A stretch of 64,000 nucleotides of DNA. It comes from Streptomyces galbus (GTDB lineage: Bacteria; Actinomycetota; Actinomycetes; Streptomycetales; Streptomycetaceae). The position numbers and the translations under genes are program-made. Position 1 is the stretch's first letter. Each line of letters opens with the position of its first letter. The stretch is taken from the NCBI RefSeq assembly GCF_005280195.1, contig NZ_SZPR01000019.1, positions 268,584 to 332,583 of the forward strand, written 5' to 3'. Below are positions 34,361 to 40,506 of this stretch, in pieces. The notes under the pieces are model-generated. The model was not told the DNA's origin. It ran no database searches and saw nothing but the letters and a program-made list of their open reading frames with translations.

Positions 34361-34421
34361 GGACCCGGGGCGGGACGCGGAGCCGGCGCTTGGCCGGAGC
34401 ACGGCGTCCGGACGGCCGCGC

Positions 34422-34898
34422 CTACTCCCGGCTGTGGCCCGACCCCCGCTGGGAGACGAGGGCGTCGCGGATCTCCTTCAGGACCTCCAGCTCGGTCACC
34501 TCGATGACCTCGTGCGTTCCCTCGCGCGCCCTCTTGCGGGCCTCGGCGCGGGCCAGGTACTTCGACATCGGCAGGACCATCAGGAAGTAGACGACGGCCG
34601 CGGTGATCACGAAGGTGAGCGTCGCGCCGAGGACGGAACCCCACAGGATCATCACGCCGCGGGAGACCGAGCCGTCCGCTGCCTTCGCGCAGGGGTCCTT
34701 GAGGCACGAGCTGTAGCTGTCGAGGTTCTGGGTGCCGATCGCGCCGACCAGCGGGTTGATCACACCCTTCACCACCGAGTTGACGATGTTCGTGAAGGCG
34801 GCGCCGATGACCACCGCGACTGCCAGGTCGACGACGTTCCCGCGCATCAGGAAGGACTTGAAGCCCTGCCAGACGGTGGGTTCCTTCTTTTCCTTCAC
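34422..34898 (-). CDS. mscL: Large-conductance mechanosensitive channel
   Basis: A 158-residue channel subunit that opens under membrane tension to release solutes on osmotic downshock; it forms a pentamer. TM1 is NVVDLAVAVVIGAAFTNIVN and TM2 is VLGATLTFVITAAVVYFLMV. A periplasmic loop contains two Cys (SCLKDPCAK) that could form a disulphide. The C-terminal bundle is ARKRAREGTHEVIEVTELEV. GTG 34898 is preferred because AGGAGA lies 9 nt before it; the frame could start at 34922. Confidence 0.95.
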   Translation of the reverse strand: MKEKKEPTVWQGFKSFLMRGNVVDLAVAVVIGAAFTNIVNSVVKGVINPLVGAIGTQNLDSYSSCLKDPCAKAADGSVSRGVMILWGSVLGATLTFVITAAVVYFLMVLPMSKYLARAEARKRAREGTHEVIEVTELEVLKEIRDALVSQRGSGHSRE

Positions 34899-35060
34899 CT
34901 CGGTGACTCTCCTCGTCTTCACGGGTTGCGGAACAAACAGTCCTGCAACCTACGGCAGCGTCACCTCCACCTGTCCAATCGCATAGCACGATCGTGGTAC
35001 TTGACAGCAGGCCCCGCAGAAGACGGACGCCCCGGGACACGGCCCGGCGCACCGCGCGGC

Positions 35061-35714
35061 TCACCACAGGGCCACCGCCAGCCGTGCCGTCGCCCCCGCG
35101 CCCGCCAGGCGCACCGCCGTGGACCGGGGCACGGTCAGGACGACCAGCGCGCCTTCGCCGACGTCGCCGGGTTCCGGGATCCGCGTCACCAACGCCCCGC
35201 GCGCCACGACCTGTGCGTCCGTTCCCGTCGCCGTCTGCCCGGCGGCGATCACGTCGACCCGGTCACCGGGGCGCAGCAGCCGTACCGTCGCCGCGTCGGT
35301 GATCCGCACCGGCGCCGACACCGACGCGGCGGGCGGGCCCCGTCGTACCGGACCGGTGGGCGCCGTCGGTGAGGGGGCGGGCGGGCCGTCGGCCGGGTGA
35401 CCGCGGGACCGGCCGGCCTCGTCCACCGGGCCCGCCGCCACGAGCGCGGCCGCGGTGACGGCGAGTCCCAGCGCCACGGCCCGCCTCCGGGACCCTACGA
35501 GCCGTCGGAAGGGATACCGTCCGCCGCGCACCCGCACCGGCGGGAAGTGCGGCACCTCGCAGGGCGGCGGCGCGTCGGCACCGAGCGGCGCGGGACATAC
35601 GGGAGGCGTGGGGGCGGGCTGCGGGAACGGCACGGGATCACCACCTGCGGCGAGGGATCGGCTTGCGAGTCCCACGATGGGGCCGGGCGCCGAAGCCCGC
35701 CGGGGCCGGTGCAC
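35061..35714 (-). CDS. SAF-domain (CpaB/RcpC-like) membrane protein
   Basis: About 217 residues if started at GTG 35714; the true start may be internal. A Pro-rich cytoplasmic head (1-65) is followed by one membrane helix (AVALGLAVTAAALVAAG, ~78-95), a Pro/Gly linker and a SAF-type domain (VRLLRPGDRVDVIAAGQTAT; RGALVTRIPEPG). CpaB/RcpC proteins belong to Flp/Tad pilus secretion systems, but no pilus genes are nearby. The role of the orphan is unknown. Confidence 0.8.
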   Translation of the reverse strand: MHRPRRASAPGPIVGLASRSLAAGGDPVPFPQPAPTPPVCPAPLGADAPPPCEVPHFPPVRVRGGRYPFRRLVGSRRRAVALGLAVTAAALVAAGPVDEAGRSRGHPADGPPAPSPTAPTGPVRRGPPAASVSAPVRITDAATVRLLRPGDRVDVIAAGQTATGTDAQVVARGALVTRIPEPGDVGEGALVVLTVPRSTAVRLAGAGATARLAVALW

Positions 35715-35759
35715 TACCCGCCGGTTGTGGACAACCTCCTCACCCGAGCGGGCACCGGC

Positions 35760-36593
35760 TCACGGCAGCTCGAACCCCGGGTCCATCCCGCCCAGCGCGT
35801 TCGCGCACAGGCAGTCCCGCCCCTCCGTCTCCGGCAGGGCGGCCACCGCGTCGAACAGCACGCCCCGCAGGCGGTCCACGTTCGCCGCGAAGACCCGCAG
35901 CACCTCGTCGTGGGAGACGCCCTCGCCGGTCTCGGCGCCCGCGTCGAGGTCGGTGACCAGGGTCAAGGACGTGTAGCAGAGCTCGAGTTCCCGGGCCAGC
36001 GCCGCCTCGGGGTGGCCCGTCATGCCCACCACCGACCAGCCCTGAGCCTGGTGCCACAGCGACTCGGCGCGGGTCGAGAAGCGCGGTCCCTCGACGACCA
36101 CCAGCGTGCCGCCGTCGACCGGCTCCCAGTCCCGGCCCCGCGCCGCCTTGAGCGCCGCCGCCCGGCCCGTCGGGCAGTAGGGGTCGGCCAGCGACACGTG
36201 CACCACGTTCGGCACGCCGCCGTCGGGCAGCGGGAGACCGTCGAAGTAGGTGTTCACCCGGGACTTCGTCCGGTCGACGAGCTGGTCGGGGACGAGGAGC
36301 GTGCCGGGACCGTACTCGGGCCGCAGCCCGCCCACCGCGCACGGGCCGAGCACCTGGCGCACGCCCACGGAGCGCAGCGCCCACAGGTTGGCCCGGTAGT
36401 TGATCCGGTGGGGCGGCAGGTGGTGGCCGCGTCCGTGCCGGGGCAGGAAGGCCACCCGCCGGCCGGCGACCTCGCCGAGGAAGAGGGAGTCGCTGGGCGC
36501 CCCGTACGGGGTGTCCACCTGGATCTCGGTCACGTCCTCGAGGAACGAGTAGAAGCCCGAGCCGCCGATTACGCCGATCTCTGCGTTCGCCAT
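35760..36593 (-). CDS. mtnP: S-methyl-5'-thioadenosine phosphorylase
   Basis: A 277-residue purine phosphorylase converting methylthioadenosine and phosphate to adenine and 5-methylthioribose 1-phosphate, part of methionine salvage. Motifs are IGVIGGSGFYSFL at the N-terminus (phosphate loop), LPRHGRGHHLPPHRINYRAN, GTLVVVEGPRFSTRAES and VGMTGHPEAALARELE, where family members usually have NMT.xPE. The Gly-His in place of the usual residues suggests slight change in base recognition. ATG 36593. FmdB lies upstream on the same strand (104-bp gap). Confidence 0.92.
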   Translation of the reverse strand: MANAEIGVIGGSGFYSFLEDVTEIQVDTPYGAPSDSLFLGEVAGRRVAFLPRHGRGHHLPPHRINYRANLWALRSVGVRQVLGPCAVGGLRPEYGPGTLLVPDQLVDRTKSRVNTYFDGLPLPDGGVPNVVHVSLADPYCPTGRAAALKAARGRDWEPVDGGTLVVVEGPRFSTRAESLWHQAQGWSVVGMTGHPEAALARELELCYTSLTLVTDLDAGAETGEGVSHDEVLRVFAANVDRLRGVLFDAVAALPETEGRDCLCANALGGMDPGFELP

Positions 36594-36697
36594 GACCAGC
36601 ACACTAGCCGGACGCGCAGGCCCCACGGCATGCCGAGGGCCCCACCGTCACCGACGGCAGGGCCCGGACGCGGTACGCGTGGTGGCTCGACGACGCC

Positions 36698-37030
36698 TTA
36701 CGCGGCGGAGGAGCTGCTGGAGCTCGACGACGAGCTCGACGACGAGCTCGACGACGACCCGGAGGAGCTCGACGAGTCGGACGACGAGGACGACGAAGAA
36801 GACGTCGAGGACGACGACGACTTCGAGGACGCCGGCGCGCTGCTCGACGAGGAGCCGCGACTGTCGTTGCGGTAGAAGCCGGAGCCCTTGAAGACGATGC
36901 CGACCGCGGAGAACACCTTCTTGAGGCGGCCACCGCAGTTGGGGCACTCGGTCAGGGCGTCGTCGGTGAACTTCTGCACCGCCTCGAGGCCCTCGCCGCA
37001 CTCGGTGCACTGGTACTGGTAGGTCGGCAC
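36698..37030 (-). CDS. FmdB-family zinc-ribbon protein with polyserine tail (Ruc-like)
   Basis: A 110-residue protein. The N-terminal zinc ribbon has Cys8, Cys11, Cys29 and Cys32 (YQCTEC, then ECPNCGG). Residues ~57-110 are almost pure Ser, a disordered tail. GTG 37030 is fixed by AGGAGGAAGACA. The homologue in Mycobacterium tuberculosis, Rv0991c (Ruc), is a zinc-ribbon, redox-regulated chaperone with a disordered tail, encoded in the same neighbourhood (mscL, 5-formyl-THF cyclo-ligase, galU, moeA). A CIRCE operator directly upstream supports heat-shock control. A holdase function is inferred from that resemblance. Confidence 0.9.
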   Translation of the reverse strand: MPTYQYQCTECGEGLEAVQKFTDDALTECPNCGGRLKKVFSAVGIVFKGSGFYRNDSRGSSSSSAPASSKSSSSSTSSSSSSSSDSSSSSGSSSSSSSSSSSSSSSSSAA

Positions 37031-37040
37031 TGTCTTCCTC

Positions 37041-37067
37041 CTGGCACTCTCACTCAATGAGTGCTAA
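37041..37067 (-). promoter_or_regulatory. CIRCE element (HrcA operator) upstream of the FmdB gene
   Basis: Read on the minus strand: TTAGCACTC, 9 nt, GAGTGCCAG. The CIRCE consensus is TTAGCACTC-N9-GAGTGCTAA, so 16 of 18 bases match. It ends 10 nt before the GTG and abuts the Shine-Dalgarno, as HrcA operators do in 5' untranslated regions. Confidence 0.85.
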
Positions 37068-37097
37068 CGACGGTCCATAGTGACGCATTCCCCGGGA

Positions 37098-38390
37098 TCA
37101 GTCCACTGCCACCGGCTCGCGGTGACCCACGCCACGCGCGACGGTGCGCTCGCGGACCGGTGCCACCAGCCGCGAACGCAGCGCCACCAGGGTCACCAGC
37201 GCCAGCACCGTGCCACCCATCGGGACCAGGAACCCGGCGCCGCCGCCGACCCGGTCCTCGAGCTGCCCGGCGACCGTCACGGCGGCCGCCTGCCCCAGCG
37301 CGACCGCGCCGGTCAGCCAGGTGAACGCCTCGGTGCGGGCCCCGGCCGGGACCAGCCCCTCGACCAGGGTGTAGCCGGTGATCAGCGCGGGCGCGATGCA
37401 CATGCCGACCAGCAGGCCCAGGCCGGCGAGCAGCAGCACGGAGTGCGCGGCCCAGAGCCCGGACGCGGCCAGCGCGAGCGCGGCGTACCCGACGAGCAGG
37501 CGACGCTGCGGGGCCACCTTCCAGGCGACGGCGCCGCAGACGATGCCGGAGAGCATGTTGCCGGCGGCGAAGACGCCGTACAGGACGCCGTTCAGGCCGG
37601 GCGCGCCGATCGACTCGGTGAACGCGGCGAGCGACACCTGCATGCCGCCGAACACCGACCCGATGCCGAGGAACGTCACGATCAGCACGCGCACGCCGGG
37701 CACGCGCAGGGCGGAGGCCTGCTCCACGCGTGCGTGGCCGGCCGGGGTGACCGGCGGCTGGGTGCCGCGCTGCGCCGCGAACAGCAGGCCGCCGACCAGG
37801 GTCAGCGTCGCCTCGGTGAGCAGGCCGCCGGCCGGGTGGACCGCGGTGCACAGGGCGGTGGCCAGCAGCGGGCCGACGACGAACGTCAGCTCGTCGGTGA
37901 CGGACTCGAAGGCCGCCGCGGTCGTCATCAGGGGCGAGCCCTTCAGCGTCACGCCCCAGCGGGCCCGCACCATGGGCCCGACCTGCGGGACGGAGGCGCC
38001 GGTCGGCACGGCCGCGGCGAACAGCGCCCACAGCGGCGCGTGCGCCAGCGCGAGGGCGGTCAGGGCGACGCCGGACGCGGTGTGCAGGAGGACGCCGGGG
38101 ATCAGCACGGCGCGCTGCCCGTGGCGGTCGGCCAGGCGGCCGCTGTAGGGGGCGAACAGCGCCATGGAGACGCCGGTGACGGCCGCGGCGGCGCCGGCGG
38201 CGCCGTACGAGCCGGTGGTGTGCTGCACGAGCAGCACGATGGAGAGGGTGAGCATCGCGAACGGCTGGCGTGCCGCGAAGCCCGGCAGCAGGAACGTCCA
38301 GGCGCCGCGGGTGCGCAGCAGCTGTCCGTATCCCGGGCGGGACGCGGCCGGCGAGTTCGTCGACGGCTCGGAGGTGACCGTGGATGCCAC
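37098..38390 (-). CDS. MFS transporter
   Basis: About 430 residues with 12 helices. Motif-A-like segment PYSGRLADRHGQRAVLIPG is at ~90-108. GTG 38390 gives MASTVTSEPSTNSPAASRPG as a normal hydrophilic head; the frame is open to ATG 38513, so a longer form is possible. Predicted exporter of a small molecule; substrate unknown. The upstream region (38391-38670) carries the inverted repeat CTCTGC-GTCAG-GCAGAG at 38527-38543. Confidence 0.88.
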   Translation of the reverse strand: MASTVTSEPSTNSPAASRPGYGQLLRTRGAWTFLLPGFAARQPFAMLTLSIVLLVQHTTGSYGAAGAAAAVTGVSMALFAPYSGRLADRHGQRAVLIPGVLLHTASGVALTALALAHAPLWALFAAAVPTGASVPQVGPMVRARWGVTLKGSPLMTTAAAFESVTDELTFVVGPLLATALCTAVHPAGGLLTEATLTLVGGLLFAAQRGTQPPVTPAGHARVEQASALRVPGVRVLIVTFLGIGSVFGGMQVSLAAFTESIGAPGLNGVLYGVFAAGNMLSGIVCGAVAWKVAPQRRLLVGYAALALAASGLWAAHSVLLLAGLGLLVGMCIAPALITGYTLVEGLVPAGARTEAFTWLTGAVALGQAAAVTVAGQLEDRVGGGAGFLVPMGGTVLALVTLVALRSRLVAPVRERTVARGVGHREPVAVD

Positions 38391-38670
38391 GGCCCGTGCC
38401 TTTCTGCCGCCTGGTAGCGCCGCCCCTGCCACCAGGGCGCGCCGAGAGCTGTCCTCTTGCGCGTACTGCGGTAGATACCGGTGGTCGCCGCGGAAGGGCT
38501 GTCCGGCCGCCATACGGTCGCGCCAGCTCTGCGTCAGGCAGAGTTGGTCCGATCAAGGTGCGCCTTCATGATACCGGGGCAGCGGGCGGTCAAGGCTGTG
38601 AAAACGAGCACCGCGCGCATGTTCACCTGTGATTGCAGAGCGGTGAACAGGACGAAACGCCCATGAAACA

Positions 38671-38720
38671 CGTCAGTAGACGTCAGTAAGCGCCAGTACG
38701 CGTCAGTACGCGTCAGTCGT
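38671..38720. repeat. Five tandem 10-bp units at the 3' end of the antiporter gene
   Basis: Units CGTCAGTAGA, CGTCAGTAAG, CGCCAGTACG, CGTCAGTACG, CGTCAGTCGT in a row. The stop codon of the minus-strand antiporter gene (38713-38715 on plus) lies in the last unit. Confidence 0.85.
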
Positions 38721-40236
38721 GCGCGGTCCCACCGCGACCGCCGCCCCCGCCGCCCGTGCCCAGCCAGCCGGCCAGCTTGCCGCCGCGGCCCACCGCGCGC
38801 AGGCGCGCCTCGGCCGCGTCGCGCACCGGGTCGGTGGCCACCACGAGCAGTTCGTCGCCGCGTCGCAGCACGGTCGTGGGGCTCGGCACGAACGACGTGC
38901 CCTCGCGCACGACGAGGGTGACCGCGGCCCCGGCCGGCAGCCGCAGCTCGTTGATCTCGACGCCGTGCATCCGGGACCCCTCGGGGATCACGACGGACAG
39001 CAGGTGCCCGCGCAGCCGCTCGAGCGGCGCCGACTCGATGCCCAGGTCGGTGGCCTCCGAGGCGTTGCCCAGCCGCAGCGTGCGGGCGAGCCAGGGCAGC
39101 GTCGGCCCCTGGACGAGGGTGTAGACGACGACCAGGACGAAGACGATGTTGAAGATGCGGCGGCTGCCGTCGATTCCGCTGACCATGGGGATGGTCGCCA
39201 GGATGATGGGCACGGCGCCGCGCAGCCCGGCCCACGACATCAGCGCCTGCTCCTGCCAGGGCAGCCGGAACGGGGTCAGGCACAGCACGACGCTCAGCGG
39301 CCGCGCGACCATGGTGAGCACCAGCCCGATGACGAGCGCGGGCACCACGTCGTCGCCCAGTTCGTGCGGGGTGACCAGCAGGCCGAGCAGCACGAACATG
39401 CCGATCTGGGCGATCCAGCCGAGGCCGTCGGCGAACCCGCGCGTGGCCGGCCAGTGCGGCAGCTTCGCGTTGCCCAGCACCATCGACGCCAGGTACACGC
39501 CGAGGAAGCCGCTGCCGTGGGCCAGCGCGCCCCCGGCGTAGGCGGCGACCGCGATGGCCAGGACGGCGATGGGGTAGAGGCCGGAGGCGGGCAGGGCGAC
39601 GTGCCGCAGGCCCCAGGCGCCCGCCCAGCCGACGGCGAGCCCGATGGCGGCGCCGATGGCCAGCTCCAGCGCTATCTCGCCGATCAGCACGTACCAGTGC
39701 TCGACGGGCCCGGCCTGGGAGAAGGCGACGACCAGGATGACCACGGGGGCGTCGTTGAAGCCGGACTCGGCCTCCAGCGTGCCCGTCACGCGCGCGGGGA
39801 GGGGGATCCGGCGCAGGACGGAGAAGACGGCCGCCGCGTCCGTGGAGGAGACCACGGCGCCGATGATGAGCGCCTGCCGCCATTCGAGCCCCACCAGGTA
39901 GTGCGCGCTGGCCGCGGTGACCCCGACGCTCACCGCGACCCCCACCGTCGCCAGCGCGGAGGCGGCCGGGAGCGCCGGCCGGATCTGCGTCCACTTCGTG
40001 CCGAGGCCGCCCTCGGCGAGGATCACGACCAGGGCGGCGTAGCCGATGACCTGGGTGAGCTCGGCGTTGTCGAAGCGGATGTCGCCGATGCCGTCCTGGC
40101 CCATGAGGACGCCGATGGCCAGGTACACGAGCAGGCTGGGGAGCCCGCTGCGCGAGGAGATCCGGACCGCTGCGACGGCGACGAGCAGGACGATCGAGCA
40201 GACGAGCAGGAGCTGGTTGAGGTGGTGAACAGTCAG
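38713..40236 (-). CDS. CPA1-type potassium/proton or sodium/proton antiporter with RCK_C domain
   Basis: About 507 residues. About 12 helices carry the antiporter core: LAEGGLGTKWTQIRPALPAA, SSTDAAAVFSVLRRIPLPAR and ESGFNDAPVVILVV (conserved Asp in the ion site). A C-terminal TrkA-C/RCK_C domain (~410-480; INELRLPAGAAVTLVVREGT) suggests nucleotide or ligand gating as in KhaP-type potassium/proton antiporters. The start is uncertain: CTG 40236 has AAAGGGAACC 9 nt upstream; GTG 40296 gives an Arg-rich extension. It exchanges cations for protons across the cell membrane. Confidence 0.9.
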   Translation of the reverse strand: MTVHHLNQLLLVCSIVLLVAVAAVRISSRSGLPSLLVYLAIGVLMGQDGIGDIRFDNAELTQVIGYAALVVILAEGGLGTKWTQIRPALPAASALATVGVAVSVGVTAASAHYLVGLEWRQALIIGAVVSSTDAAAVFSVLRRIPLPARVTGTLEAESGFNDAPVVILVVAFSQAGPVEHWYVLIGEIALELAIGAAIGLAVGWAGAWGLRHVALPASGLYPIAVLAIAVAAYAGGALAHGSGFLGVYLASMVLGNAKLPHWPATRGFADGLGWIAQIGMFVLLGLLVTPHELGDDVVPALVIGLVLTMVARPLSVVLCLTPFRLPWQEQALMSWAGLRGAVPIILATIPMVSGIDGSRRIFNIVFVLVVVYTLVQGPTLPWLARTLRLGNASEATDLGIESAPLERLRGHLLSVVIPEGSRMHGVEINELRLPAGAAVTLVVREGTSFVPSPTTVLRRGDELLVVATDPVRDAAEARLRAVGRGGKLAGWLGTGGGGGGRGGTAHD

Positions 40237-40506
40237 CGGCGGTTCCCTTTCCCTGGCGCACGCGCGTGAACGCCGGCGCACCCGTCCATCGGACACGAAG
40301 CGACCCGGCCCCGCACCCGACTACTTCATTACCTTACCTAACTCTTGACGATTTCTTGACGCTCGCCGAGGCATGATCGAACGTCCTTGCGCGCTGGTTG
40401 CCGACTCCGCGTCAAGTGCCACGGGGCCCTGCGCCTATGGTTGCTCCAGCGCTCATTCGAAGTCACAGCCCGACCTGCCGCTCGCGTTAGGACAGCAAGG
40501 ACAGCG

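Noticed and set aside
36700..36875. Polyacidic plus-strand protein
   Set aside because: It is the complement of the polyserine tail of the FmdB gene and has no start signal.
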